DNA of 64,000 nt from Chaetoceros tenuissimus. Lineage: Eukaryota > Bacillariophyta > Thalassiosirophyceae > Chaetocerotales > Chaetocerotaceae. Below are positions 44,036-55,482 of the stretch, piece after piece. Numbering within the stretch: position 1 is the first letter of the stretch; the number at the start of each line of letters is the position of its first letter. Below the pieces are notes generated by a model, which searched no databases, had not been told where the DNA came from, and saw only the letters and a list, made by a program, of their open reading frames with translations. The stretch is from the NCBI GenBank assembly GCA_021927905.1, contig BLLK01000069.1, positions 2,232,001-2,296,000 on the forward strand, written 5' to 3'. A program made the translations under genes and the position numbers.

Positions 44036-45181
44036 ATGACCAAGCCAAATTCAAATGGACAAGTTGTCATACCGAAACATAAAATCACATACAGATTGAT
44101 ATCGTTGTTATCGCTCTTTGCGTGTATTCATTCTATGCATGCAATAGAATTATCGATGAATCAAGATATAAACTCGAGAAGTATACTAGAAGAAGGCAAT
44201 ACTAATATTGAGAGTCATCGTCAACTCAATATTTTAGATAATTTCTTGAAGGCAAAGAACTATGCAGATGAAGATTTTCTAGATGTCGATGCAGATTCAG
44301 ATGACTTTATCGAAAAGGCAAGAAAGAGTGACTATGATGAAAAGAATATGAATGATAACATGGATATGCAGAATGGTGATGAAGCGAGTGTCCATCATCA
44401 TCCTTGGGGGAATTATACACGATGTAGTTGGTATACACTTTCGCATTATATTTCTCCTCAGTCCATGCTGTATGATGCAATTGAAGGATTCATGCTCGCA
44501 TTACTATTTTGTATGACTGTTGCCACAATTTACAATTTTTGCTACTATCACTTCTTGACAAAGTATGGCTTTTGTCCCGATGATAGAACAAATAAAAGTT
44601 TACTTACTAGACGAGGTAGAAGGAGACGACGAAAGCAATTGGCAAAAGGGAAGGCGCCATCTTCTTGCTTTGGTTGTTGCAAACGCAAGAACCATGGCTA
44701 TGATGGAAGAGGAAATTTCATGCCTCTTTCACAATCGAATGACTTTAGTGATGACGATGATTCTTCAGATTCCTCTGTCAGTCTTGATAGTGCTCTCAGT
44801 CTAGAATATGGCGATGGACATCTTCAGAATGAGTTTGGAGAGGTGACTAGTCGATGGGATGATGACAAGATTGAAGCTGCTGCCCGTAAATATTTTACTA
44901 GAGAAGAAAAACAAAGTGAGGCAAAAATAAAGAAGAAGGTAACCATTTCATTCCAAAAGGGCAAAAAGAAACCTGGAGATCGAAAGAGAATAAGGAAAAA
45001 TGGAAGCAAGAAATCTAGAGATTCCAGTGCTAAAAGTCAAGCCAGTAGTATTCTCTCTTCCGACTCGGATGTTAGTTACAACTCAGATGGGTCTTCTGAC
45101 TACAGCGATCTAGAGATGGAAGAAGCTATGCTCGACTTGGAGCTCGTGAAACGAAATATAGCCGAGAAAGGATATGTATAG
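44036..45181 (+). CDS. Type I membrane protein with basic and Ser/Asp-rich tail, unknown function
   Basis: A 381-residue protein that I do not recognise. A signal peptide (LISLLSLFACIHSMHA, about residues 22–37) leads to an acidic lumenal part of about 100 residues with one N-glycosylation-like NYT site. One strong transmembrane helix (GFMLALLFCMTVATIYNFCYY, about residues 150–170; written here as its core) follows. The cytosolic side starts with RRGRRRRRK, then a CFGCC cluster that may be palmitoylated, a long Asp/Ser-rich region and a Lys-rich region. Single exon. Its role is unknown. Confidence 0.6.
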   Translation: MTKPNSNGQVVIPKHKITYRLISLLSLFACIHSMHAIELSMNQDINSRSILEEGNTNIESHRQLNILDNFLKAKNYADEDFLDVDADSDDFIEKARKSDYDEKNMNDNMDMQNGDEASVHHHPWGNYTRCSWYTLSHYISPQSMLYDAIEGFMLALLFCMTVATIYNFCYYHFLTKYGFCPDDRTNKSLLTRRGRRRRRKQLAKGKAPSSCFGCCKRKNHGYDGRGNFMPLSQSNDFSDDDDSSDSSVSLDSALSLEYGDGHLQNEFGEVTSRWDDDKIEAAARKYFTREEKQSEAKIKKKVTISFQKGKKKPGDRKRIRKNGSKKSRDSSAKSQASSILSSDSDVSYNSDGSSDYSDLEMEEAMLDLELVKRNIAEKGYV

Positions 45182-45269
45182 GATTTAAAATTATAATTAA
45201 TAAGATTAATATTTATTTTCTTATCTACAATAGTTGAAGCTATTATGTATCAAATTAATTTCAACAATT

Positions 45270-46136
45270 TTACTGTAACGATTCCTTCACCATATTGAAG
45301 AAATACTGGTGCCATCTGTAGTCGGTTGTGATTTCAGGATGGAAAGCTGTAATCAAGGTATTATTCTTTCTAGCTGCGCAGATTACTTCTCTTGCATTTG
45401 TTCCATCGGAAGCTCCTGGAAGCTCGATCTTTTCCATCTCAGCGATTGAAGTATCTTTCTTCTCTTCTCCGTCAGAGGCTGGAACTGCGTTTTCTCTTTT
45501 CACATCTACATACTTCAATCCATCTTTACGCTCAAGAGCATCAACCACTCCCATCATGATTACATTTTCACCATTTGCGATTTTGTTTTCAAGTTCTCTA
45601 AGAACCACAGCTGCTTGCCTACATGGTGTAGCCACTACCTTCCCAAGAACTTCAATGTCGTCACCAGCTGTTAGAATAGCAGGTGCTCTAATGAATACAC
45701 CAGGATAAGATCCACCCTCTTCAAATCCTGGTGGACAAGGAGTTGCCATCTCAAAACTAGAAATTTGACTTCCAAAATAATTTCTGCAAACCAAAATATC
45801 CAAGCCTCCGATCAAACTCTGCCCATTTTCAATAACGGCAGATCCTCCAACACAACGCTCTGCCAGCAGAATCATTCCTGCGCATGTTCCCCATACTGGT
45901 TTTCCAGACTTTGTAAATGTTTTGAGAGCTTCCCACATGCCATCTACGGTACCAATGAGACCCATAGCGGTTGATTCTCCGCCTGGAAAGATAATTCCAT
46001 CAATCCCTTCGAGTTGAGCAGGAGTCTTTACTTGGATTGTTTTGCATCCAGTTCCTTTCTCGATACATTCTTGGTGCTCTTCAAAAGCACCCTGTAGAGC
46101 AAGTACTCCAATTACAATCTCTTTCTCACCTGACAT
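45270..46136 (-). CDS. PDX2: Pyridoxal 5'-phosphate synthase glutaminase subunit (PDX2/PdxT/SNO)
   Basis: The glutaminase subunit supplies ammonia to PDX1 for de novo vitamin B6 synthesis. The 288-residue protein shows IGVLALQGAFEEH, FPGGESTAMG, WGTCAGM with Cys85 as nucleophile, and FHPEIT with His266 and Glu268 completing the triad. An insertion of about 60–70 charged residues (around residues 175–250, GEEKKD … LPGASDG) lies before the final strand. PdxT proteins are normally about 190–220 residues. No targeting peptide is seen, so the cytosol is likely. Single exon; the ATG at 46136 directly precedes the conserved start. Confidence 0.93.
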   Translation of the reverse strand: MSGEKEIVIGVLALQGAFEEHQECIEKGTGCKTIQVKTPAQLEGIDGIIFPGGESTAMGLIGTVDGMWEALKTFTKSGKPVWGTCAGMILLAERCVGGSAVIENGQSLIGGLDILVCRNYFGSQISSFEMATPCPPGFEEGGSYPGVFIRAPAILTAGDDIEVLGKVVATPCRQAAVVLRELENKIANGENVIMMGVVDALERKDGLKYVDVKRENAVPASDGEEKKDTSIAEMEKIELPGASDGTNAREVICAARKNNTLITAFHPEITTDYRWHQYFFNMVKESLQ

Positions 46137-46418
46137 AGTAGCAAATTCTGTTATGTCAGAAGTATCTGATGTGATGACTCAAATTTCCTTTTCATTTTTT
46201 GTTCTTTCTTGAAACAATGTGTGGAGAGAAGAAGCCACCTGTATACTCGCTATTTAACCGTATTCCTTAGCTCATTTTTCCAGACATTGCAATGAATACA
46301 TAAGTAGATATACAGCCGATAAATTTTAATATATGATGCCATTGCAATTTAAGCAAGATAAAAAAGCTAAGGTTTTATAAATATTTATTGAGTTTCTTTT
46401 ATGTAGTCTATGTAAGAT

Positions 46419-48027
46419 TTAATCGTTTTTCTTCCCATTCATAACTCCACCCTTCTTTGATGCATCGACAATCATTGTTGCCTGTAACAAACCAGCTCCC
46501 ATGAAGCATGCACTGACAATCATGTAGACCTGAGAAGTTGGAAGCACATCTGTAGCATATGTACCTGCAACAACCACAGCGTTAAGAGGAAGGCGGAAGA
46601 TATTTAAAATACCTCCTTGTAAGTTATCAGGCACATACTTTGACCTCAAAGTTCCTGCAACTGGGTTGAATAGACCAACACTGAACTCTACAATTACGAA
46701 TGAGATCAAAATCTTTGTGAAGCAATTTCCAGTACTCGTCGCTGTTGAAAGGCAAGCTGCCGGTATGGACATACAGATACTTGCAAGGATGTAAATTAGA
46801 GAGGCGGTCAATTCTGATGATGCAGAATGATTTTTTGTGAACTTCGAAAGGATCTTCAATACGATAGAATTTGCAACTGGGAACATCATTCCTCCCATAG
46901 TGATTGCAATCATGAGAGAAGAGAAAACACACCCAGTTGGAACTCCACCAGGAGGATTCATGTCAAGAAGGGTTGGAACCCACATGAAAACGAAAGTGTA
47001 CATTGCTCCCTCACTCAATGCTTGCGTCAAACCAATTCTCCAAATCTTGGAATCTTCTAGGGTAGCTTTCCATCCCTCCTTAAATTGATTGTACAAAGAT
47101 GAAGATTCGTGATCACCTTCCTTAGCCTCTCCATAATTCTCCTCCCATCCAAGAATCAATACCAGTGCCAAAGCAGTCAATGCTACAGCTCCCTGAAATG
47201 GTCCAATGTGACCAAACTTATCCTCCAACAACTGCGCAACAATTCCTGCGAGAATTGCCATAGTCCCATTACCAATAGACATTTCAGAATATGTAGTTTG
47301 AAGCCAAGACTCTGGAAATCCAAGGTAGCGATGCTGTGTAGTCATCCATGATTCGAACGCCGAAAACAACAAATTGGTAGAAATTCCTCCAAGTATACGT
47401 CCGATGATCAATGTAGTAAAGTCACTGTAGTGCTCTAAAATGTTGATGATAATTTCAAGAACGCAGTACACGATACAACTACGTTTTCTTCCAAACTTAT
47501 CAACTGCTGACCCTAGAAAAGGAGCAAAGATTGCACCTGACAGGAATCCAGTCAGGAAAAGTGCAGATATATTGACATTATATGAAAGGTATAATGTATA
47601 CATATGTGTTCCCTGCATCCAATCAGCCAACATGATGATTAAATATACTGTGAGATATTTACGACGAAAAACATTGTACTCTCCATGAAGCTTTTCATGT
47701 TGTTCATGTATTTTCATTTTAGACTTTGCATCTTTTGCTTCCTCTTCTTCTTCATCTGGAGGGGTAACGAGCTTTGAAATTAAATATGTTACTACGAGCA
47801 AACCAGACATTGTTATCAATAACTCAGTTGCCCTATAATTGTAGTCAACGATAAATGAGAAAAGCGTATCGAAAAACGTTAGAATTTGATGAATGCTGTG
47901 TCAATGATAGTATATCCAAGGATTACCATTGCAATATTGCTCTCGTATGTTATACATATGCTCTGAAACAAAAATCCACTTACCATTCTGGCCAATCAGG
48001 TATTTGACTTTTGATAATATCAATCAT
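46419..48027 (-). CDS. MFSD5/MOT2-type molybdate-anion transporter-like MFS protein
   Basis: Two exons on the minus strand (47984–48027 and 46419–47832) give 485 residues; the join rebuilds DWPEWATELL. It is an MFS protein with about 11–12 membrane helices. The signature segments are LADWMQGTHMYTLYL, the loop DKFGRKRS, and IGRILGGISTNLLFSAFESW. They match the MFSD5 group, whose algal member MOT2 takes up molybdate. An acidic PPDEEEEEAKD loop follows the first helix. The short first exon (44 nt) ends in GTAAG and was found by frame and splice sites. Molybdate as the substrate is inferred from the family. Confidence 0.85.
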
Positions 48028-48536
48028 TTTTTCGTTTTTTGTAATTGTAAGTTGAAGTTTTTGGACTAAGAGGTCTATTGCCTTTGTAATTTTGAGTTAT
48101 TGTGAGATAGCTTTGACACGATCTCAAGGATGCTAACAGATTTGTGTCAAAGATATGAAGGCCTTTTCGATAAGATATAAATCAAGTATTTTTGAGCTAT
48201 AAAAGACCAAAAAGCCAACGGATGGTAAAGATGTGTGATGTAGGTTAACTTGACGTGCGTTCTCCATCAAGTTCCACTCGGCGAAAAATTTGGCAGTTTC
48301 ATCAGTTTGAAGATTGCTTTTTCAAAAAGTCAATGACTAATTGACACTTATGTAAGGCTAAAAAAGGGTACCCCATTTCGGGCCATTCAAAGTCTTCGCG
48401 CAAAAAAAGTGAGAGTACCTGCTGAACCACGAGTTCACTCGAGATAGATGAGAAGATAGCTTTGTGATGTGTTTTCTCCTTTGATGTTCTAATAAAATTT
48501 TGTTTTGACTTTATTGTCAGCAATCGTAAACAATCA
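48028..48536. other. Divergent promoter region upstream of IMP dehydrogenase
   Basis: About 500 bp with no gene. It includes the leader of the IMP dehydrogenase mRNA. Confidence 0.4.
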
Positions 48537-50202
48537 TGACTACTATCAAGGGAGAACCACTTTGGGAAGTTGATGAGGAGACCCTCAACTCTGGAGCTTG
48601 TGGGTAAGTTTTACTATGAAGAAATCTTTTACTTCCTTTCAGACACTTGACAATTACTCACTTGAATTGGTACCACGAATTCACAGCTTCACTGGTAAAG
48701 ATGTATTCTGCAACAATAAAGCATGTGTTGCTTACACCTATGATGATCTTATTATGATGCCTGGACACATCAACTTCGGTCTTAATGATGTAGATATTTC
48801 CACCAAAGTCACCAAAAATATTTCACTCAAATTGCCATTCGTATCATCTCCGATGGACACCGTTACTGAGGCAAAAATGGCAATTCACATGGCACTCATG
48901 GGAGGAATTGGAATCATCCACTCCAACTTTTCCATGGCTGATCAGGCTGCTGAGGTTATTAAGGTGAAGAAATTTAAGAACGGATTCATCACTGACCCGG
49001 TATGCCTTTCCCCACAGCACACTGTTGCAGATGTACTCAGAGTAAAGCAAACCCTTGGATACTCTGGAATCCCAATTACACAAGATGGAAATATGGGATC
49101 CAAACTTTTGGGAATTGTTTCAAACAGAGACACTACCTTTGTAGATGATATGTCAATCAAAATTCGAGAATTTATGACTCCTCGTGCTGCTCTTTCTGTA
49201 GCAAAGGAGGGAGTGGATCTTGAGGAAGCAAATGAAATCCTCAAGGCTTCCAAAAAGGGAAAGCTTCCTGTAGTTAATGAGAATGATGAACTTGTAGCTC
49301 TTATCGCAAGAACCGATTTACAAAAGAATAGAGATTTCCCACTTGCATCCAAGGATGCTAATAAACAATTGTTGGTAGGTGCAGCTATTGGAACACGTCC
49401 GGATGATCGTGACAGAGCAGCAGCACTTGCAGATGCTGGAGTAGATGTAATTGTTGTAGATTCTTCCCAAGGAGATTCTCTTTTCCAAATTGAAATTGTA
49501 CAGCACTTGAAAGAAAAGCACCCACAGATTGATGTTATTGCTGGAAACGTAGTTACTCCATCACAAGCACTTCACCTTATTCAGGCAGGAGCTGACGGTC
49601 TTAGGGTAGGAATGGGTATCGGATCTATCTGTACTACTCAAGAAGTATGTGCTGTAGGACGTGCACAGGCTTCTGCTGTATACCACGTTGCTAAATTTGC
49701 TGCTAAATACGGAGTTCCAATTGTTGCTGATGGAGGAATTAAGTCCACTGGGCATATCACAAAGGCACTCTGTTGTGGAGCTTCTTGTGTAATGATGGGA
49801 TCCATGCTTGCAGGAACCGACGAAGCTCCTGGTGAGTACTTTTACCAAGATGGAGTCCGCCTAAAGAGATACCGTGGTATGGGAAGTCTTGAGGCTATGA
49901 CTAAGGGAAGTGAAAAGCGTTATGTATGGGAAGACACCAAGGCTTCTGCTTGCGGTGCTGCAGCTGTTAAGGTTGCGCAGGGAGTATCTGGAGCTGTACA
50001 AGATAAGGGAACTCTTAGACGCTATATTCCATACCTCATGCAGGGAGTAAGACACGGACTTCAGGATGCAGGAGTAAAGAGTCTCGAAGAAGCTAAGGAA
50101 AGCCTTTACAATGGAAAGATCCGTTTTGAAATTCGTTCCCCAGCTGCACAAAAAGAGGGAGGAGTCCACGGTCTCCACAGTTACCAAAAACGTCTATACT
50201 AA
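48537..50202 (+). CDS. IMPDH: Inosine-5'-monophosphate dehydrogenase
   Basis: It converts IMP to XMP with NAD+, the committed step to guanine nucleotides. Exons 48537–48604 and 48687–50202 give 527 residues, near the family length. The start [10 protein letters not shown] lies in the first exon. The conserved [13 protein letters not shown] and SPMDTVTEA segments follow. Two CBS domains ([18 protein letters not shown] and [13 protein letters not shown]) are inserted in the barrel. The catalytic cysteine is in GSICTTQE (about residue 338), with GMGSL in the flap region. The first intron is 82 bp, right behind codon 22. Codon use is biased, as in highly expressed genes. Confidence 0.97.
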
Positions 50203-50642
50203 ATTGCCTCGTGTGACAATTAAATCATTTCACTTTGCAATAGTAGTATAAATAAAGTAATAATATAATACGTGATGACATCAAGAATGAAATACGAGTG
50301 AAAGTATTGTCATTTCTACGTTCTTGCCCGTAATCATACTTGAATTACTTTTGCTTCACTTCGAACGTCTAGTAGCTTGAACGCTCCTCATTTTGCACTC
50401 CAATGTGAACCAAAGCTCTGTGGTACGTACTCAAATAGTATGAGATCTCTCTTTAACATTCATTATATCTACGAACACTTTATGAAAGTCGAAGAAAATA
50501 TATACTCTTTATTGACTTATATTAGAAATGCAACGCATATTTCCCTTCTAGTTCATGTATAAGCAATTGTCTTAATGTTCCTATTGAATCACCTACTCAA
50601 ATATCCACAATCATTTCAAGTCTCACTCGTAAATAACCTTAT
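50203..50642. other. Convergent intergenic region
   Basis: About 440 bp between convergent 3' ends. Nothing is recognised. Confidence 0.4.
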
Positions 50643-52334
50643 TTATGCAAAGATACGCTTAGAAGCATCAGCGTTCACAATATCATCAACGAGAACTTGG
50701 AAATCTTCAGCACGGATCGACTTGAGGTCATCAACAGTACAGACTCCACCATTCTCTCCATTAATAGCATACTTCTCGAAAGTACGAATCGCAGCATTCA
50801 TACGTGCGCGATCCATAGCATTACGGACAGTACGAGCATTAGAGAAGTATGGAAGTTCCATACGACGGGAGATGTAGTCCTTGAAAGTGCCGTATGCAGC
50901 TGGATCGATATCATATTCAAGATCACGAGCCATAACCTCCGAAATTGCTACAAGCTCATCAGCAGAGTAATTAGGGAAATCAATGTGGTTTCCGATACGA
51001 GACATCATACCAGGAATGTAAGAGAAGAATTTATCCATACGGTCCTTGTATCCAGCTACCGCTACAACAAGATCGTCTTGGTTGTTTTCCATAACATTAA
51101 GAAGAATTTCGATGGATTCCTGACCGTAATCACGGTCGTTAGATGCGTTGTAAAGGTAGTAAGCCTCATCTACAAGAAGAAGTCCTCCCATAGCCTTCTT
51201 GATCATCTCCTTGGTCTTTGGAGCAGTGTGTCCAACGTATTGTCCAACAAGATCGTCACGGGTAGCAAGAACAACATGTCCACGACGAGAGTATCCCATC
51301 TTTGCGAGGATTTGTCCCATACGAACAGCAACAGTGGTCTTTCCAGTTCCTGGAGCTCCAGTGAAACTCATGTGAAGAGATGGAACGGAAGTCTCGAAAC
51401 CGAGCTTACGACGCATCTTGTCCAAAACCAAAAGAGCAGCAATTTCCTTTACACGCTGCTTAACTGGAATAAGTCCTACAAGGTCATTGTCAAGTTTGTC
51501 AAGCTGATCTTGTACTCCCTCCTTGAACATAAACTCATCAACAGTTCCAGCTGGCTCAGTGTCTGGCATATTGTTCATGTAATCAATCTTCTTTTGGCGT
51601 TCTTCACGGCGAATTTCAGCTGCTCTCTCACGAGCTTCAGCAGCTTCCTTTGCCTTTCTACGCTCGGTATCTGCTTCTTGAAGAGCATCAGTCAACTTAA
51701 CGTAGTTTTTGTTATTAGGGTCAGTTCCTCCGGTGTATTGAAGAGATGGACCATCGAAAGGGGAGTTGAAAAGAGCTGTTGACTATAAAAAGGAGAAGAA
51801 AAAAGTTGTGTCAATATGGTGATGATCAAGTATTGGAAAATGTGACGAGAATCTTCTAGCCATCTCATGTTGGATTCGTCGCTGTTTGTTTTTGTAAAAG
51901 TTGGAAGTCCGCTTTGATTCGTGTCACATTGTTCAATTTCATCATGGATGAGAAAGATTTAACTTTCAATATATTAATCTTTTTGTGGTGAGGCCATGAG
52001 AACCGCGAAGCTTGCCATCACTGTATCTAACATGTATTTCCAATCACACATCAGTAAGTAAATGTCGAAGACACAGCCTCCTACATTGCAAATTTGAGCA
52101 GATTGACATGAATCCATTAGCTTTGGAATCATTTATTGAAGAAAGCTAAAGCACTCCTGTCATTCCGGTACCAATTGGAGTTGAAAGCTTTCCCACATCA
52201 AGGCGACGAAGACCTCCATCACAGATTTGTCATCAAGGTCGTCAATTTATACTTACTCTTCCAACAGATGCTGCTGGTGAAAATGCAGCAGCAGATGCAA
52301 TGCACAAAGCGGAGATAGCAGCAGTGAACTTCAT
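50643..52334 (-). CDS. cbbX: CbbX, red-type Rubisco activase, plastid-targeted
   Basis: CbbX is the AAA+ motor that pulls on the C terminus of the large subunit of red-type Rubisco to release inhibitory sugar phosphates. Exons 52257–52334 and 50643–51782 on the minus strand give 405 residues. The first exon encodes the plastid presequence with ASAAAFSPA, a clear ASAFAP-type motif. Walker A is GAPGTGKTT (about residues 168–176) and Walker B is LLLVDEAYY (about 226–234). GYKDRMDKFFSYIPGMMSR is the second-region loop. ISRRMELPYFSNARTVRNA fits the CbbX lid. The intron is 474 bp. Strong codon bias suggests high expression. Confidence 0.96.
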
Positions 52335-53078
52335 TTTGATTCTAATAGAACTAAAGTATGATGATGGCTTCGTTGCTAGGTTAGTTCATCTACTATTTGA
52401 TAGCCTTTAGACAAAAGGTACGACGACGAAAATCCTTTGCGTTTTGTTGTGTTGGTGGATTTGTGACGTATGAGCGTTATCATGCAATCTACCTAGCTAT
52501 TTATATCAGTATAACCTTATATTAACGGCCTTATTATCTCTCACTTTTTCCTATTTGAAGTATTTTACGAGTTTATTACTGGTAACTATTCAAATGAAGT
52601 ATCAAATCAACAAATGAAATATTCTATTTTTTGGTAGTAAACCTTAGTCATCAAACATAATTGTATTAGCTACGCAAAGGGGTGTTGGTTGGATGGAAAA
52701 GCCATTATAAAAAAACAATACAAAAAAAACAATACCCTAGGCCATTTCTCTCATTATTCGCGCAGATATGTACGACTCACTGAACGTACCATACGGTATC
52801 TCCTGAAAATGAAGAACTCTCACAAATGCGACGAAGAAACGATTGCTTCGAATTTCCTGAATTAGTCCAGGACTAGTATTGCACTTTTTGTTCTATCCAA
52901 TAGAGACTATATTTCTAGGAATCAAGTCTCGATTTTATTCCATCTCAATTCCAGAATTTCTACTGGATTCTTGCAGCACACAAGAATTACACTGTAGAAG
53001 CTCGTAGTTATCAGTTGCAATTCGAGGAACATAGACCCATCAACGAAATCTGAAGAATCTTTCAACCTACACATCAGA
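52335..53078. other. Divergent promoter region of CbbX and the FAD oxidase
   Basis: About 740 bp. No gene is seen. Runs of A occur near 52710–52735. A GTACGAC-type repeat occurs upstream of CbbX. Confidence 0.45.
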
Positions 53079-55409
53079 ATGAATAGGAAGAACTTGAACA
53101 TAAAAACTGGAGTATCAGTTGCTTCGCCTACTTCATATTCTCAACCTAGTAGATCCCATAGGCATACGAAATCTTTAACAGCACAATCAGAAGCTAATAG
53201 TTCTCATCAGTTCCATAAAAGAAATACATCAGTTCCAGTCCAGGCGCCTTCGCATAAACCGCCATCAACACTACATGATTTCCAAGGTGACATAAAAGCA
53301 CAAAGCATATTCAGAGATTGCATCAAGAAACGAAATGAAAAGATTAGAATTCTATTTCCTGGTATGGATAGATTTGAAATGCAGAGAAATGATGTGTGGA
53401 ATCATGACATAATTTGTAATCCATCCTTGATTGTTCAACCTAGATCGGTGAGAGAAGTTTGCGATTCATTAAAGGGATACTCAGCAGCAGTTCATAAATG
53501 CCTTACAGCTAACAAAAAAGCAGGAGCAAGGTTCGCATTTGCAATCCCTCGTTTGTGTGTAGCTGGCGGGAGAAATTCTATGAATTGTATGAAAGAGGGA
53601 GCTGTGGTGATTGATCTTTCCAAAATGCGTTCTGTAAAATTTAATTCAGAAAATGAGACTGTTGATATTCAAGGGGGTGCAAGAGTTGTCGATGTTGATG
53701 TTGTTTTAGGGGAAGTAGGATACATGACTCCACTCCCCACAAGTCAGCATATCGGTATAGTTGGATCTCTTTTAGGAGGAGGACTAGGTTATGGTTCCCG
53801 AAAATATGGTATGACTTGTGACAATGTTCTTGCTGCAAACATAATTCTTGCAGATGGAAGACAGAAAAAATGCACAAGGGAAAAGGACAAAGAATTGCTA
53901 TGGAGTATATGTGGTGGAGGTGGTGGCATAGGCATTGTTGTGTCTTTGACTTTACAATGCTACCCATTACGACACGCTGCATTACTGACATTTGATATGC
54001 CAACACCTGATATACAAGAGAAGAGAAATGCATTGCGATACTGGGCCAATTGGATGAACGGGGATGTTGATAATGAACAGTTGCCGTCAGAAATGCATTT
54101 AGATTCCAAGCAAGCTGCCCCTTGTGAAGTATTTTCTCAAATCTTGATTCCGTCTAGTTTAAAACCATTGTCTTTTCTTGGTACATCCATTGACACCAAT
54201 ATAATCAATCAAACAGATGGTTTCATAGAACTTTATTCCAACGCAGAAAAGAAGGCAAAGAAAAAAGGATTCTTCAAAATGTTTGCTGGAGGTAGCGGTT
54301 CTTCGGTCTCTGAACAGAGTATGCATGACTGGCAAGAGATTCCAGGACTATCAGAACTTCAAAGCAACAAATTTTCTGTTTCTAGAAAGAATGTTAAGTT
54401 TGAAATGGTTCGCTATGCAGATCAACTGTCTTCATTCTCCAATGACATCTATGCTCCAGGGAATATTTTTTATTCCATCAAATTCTGTAAAACTCTGACG
54501 AATCAAATTATTGAAGTTCTGCTTTATGCAAGTACTGGAGAATTATCCCCAAAGAACGAGAGCAAGATTGTTGTCATGTCAATGGGTGGGAATATTAAGA
54601 CTAATGAACAGGCGAAGAAGAAGACTGCATTCAGTTCGAGAGATATGGGATATATGATTTATATCGAAGGTAAATGGGACGCTGTCTCGTCCCATAAACT
54701 TGACCTTGAAAAAAAAACAGTTAAAAAATGGGTACACTGGATAAACAATAAGCTGCATCTATGTGATGGTGTAAGAAGCAGTGCATATCCCGAGTCCACA
54801 CTTGACATGATAAGCAAATCTGGTCGTTCAAAACCTCCTAGGGGTTGGTACATTTTTAGTGAACACAATGGAAGGAAGCTCAAGATTATCAAACATACAA
54901 GAGATCCGAAAAATATTTTTTCCTTTGCATCAAGGATCAGTTGGTCAAGGTCTGCATCTGGACCAGTAGATGTCGATAATGACGAATCGACCATCTCGAC
55001 AGATATTCGAGAGGCAGATAGTGTCCGTGAAGGGGAGATTCAGCCTACTGATTGCTTAACTCCTCAAAAACATGTCACCAACGATGAAAGAATAGAGGCG
55101 GCTTTATCCGCTGACTCTGGAGATGCTGAGGACGAAGAAGAAGAAATTGAAGAGTTCGGATCCAGTAATGACGAATTTGATGCCATTCAGCCTTCAGCAA
55201 CCGAGTTGACAGATCCTAACGCAGCATATTATGAAGAAGATGATGATGAAAATGACCTCATTCGTATTTTGTCTCTTGATAATGACGATGATGACGATCT
55301 TAAGGAATGGAGTTTAGCTCCTGTGCCTTTGGAACGAAGTGATTTTCACTCTGGAAATAATGAAGACGATAATTCAGACTTTGATGAGGAGTCAATATTT
55401 ACTCATTAG
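53079..55409 (+). CDS. FAD-binding (PCMH-type) oxidase with acidic C-terminal tail
   Basis: A 776-residue FAD-linked oxidase of the BBE/PCMH type. The FAD domain spans about residues 110–300, with VREVCDSLKGY, CVAGGRNSMNC, ADGRQKKCT and LLWSICGGGGGIGIV. The PTSQHIGIVGSLLGGGLGYGSR run is the pyrophosphate-binding loop; it is longer than 20 residues in full and lies at about 53725–53805. In many relatives the GG-H-S motif has a His linked to FAD; here the position reads GGRNS, so covalent attachment through this residue is unlikely. The N-terminal 80 residues are basic and disordered. The C-terminal 150 residues are very acidic. No signal peptide is seen. The substrate is unknown. Confidence 0.78.
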   Translation: MNRKNLNIKTGVSVASPTSYSQPSRSHRHTKSLTAQSEANSSHQFHKRNTSVPVQAPSHKPPSTLHDFQGDIKAQSIFRDCIKKRNEKIRILFPGMDRFEMQRNDVWNHDIICNPSLIVQPRSVREVCDSLKGYSAAVHKCLTANKKAGARFAFAIPRLCVAGGRNSMNCMKEGAVVIDLSKMRSVKFNSENETVDIQGGARVVDVDVVLGEVGYMTPLPTSQHIGIVGSLLGGGLGYGSRKYGMTCDNVLAANIILADGRQKKCTREKDKELLWSICGGGGGIGIVVSLTLQCYPLRHAALLTFDMPTPDIQEKRNALRYWANWMNGDVDNEQLPSEMHLDSKQAAPCEVFSQILIPSSLKPLSFLGTSIDTNIINQTDGFIELYSNAEKKAKKKGFFKMFAGGSGSSVSEQSMHDWQEIPGLSELQSNKFSVSRKNVKFEMVRYADQLSSFSNDIYAPGNIFYSIKFCKTLTNQIIEVLLYASTGELSPKNESKIVVMSMGGNIKTNEQAKKKTAFSSRDMGYMIYIEGKWDAVSSHKLDLEKKTVKKWVHWINNKLHLCDGVRSSAYPESTLDMISKSGRSKPPRGWYIFSEHNGRKLKIIKHTRDPKNIFSFASRISWSRSASGPVDVDNDESTISTDIREADSVREGEIQPTDCLTPQKHVTNDERIEAALSADSGDAEDEEEEIEEFGSSNDEFDAIQPSATELTDPNAAYYEEDDDENDLIRILSLDNDDDDDLKEWSLAPVPLERSDFHSGNNEDDNSDFDEESIFTH

Positions 55410-55482
55410 AATCTAATTACAAATCTGGATCTTTAACTTTTGTCGGTCAAAAAATATTTTAAAAAATGCAAAGAATTGTATT

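Noticed and set aside
50697-51782. 361-codon open frame opposite CbbX
   Set aside because: It is an antisense shadow. The CbbX strand has Walker motifs, splice sites and a targeting signal.
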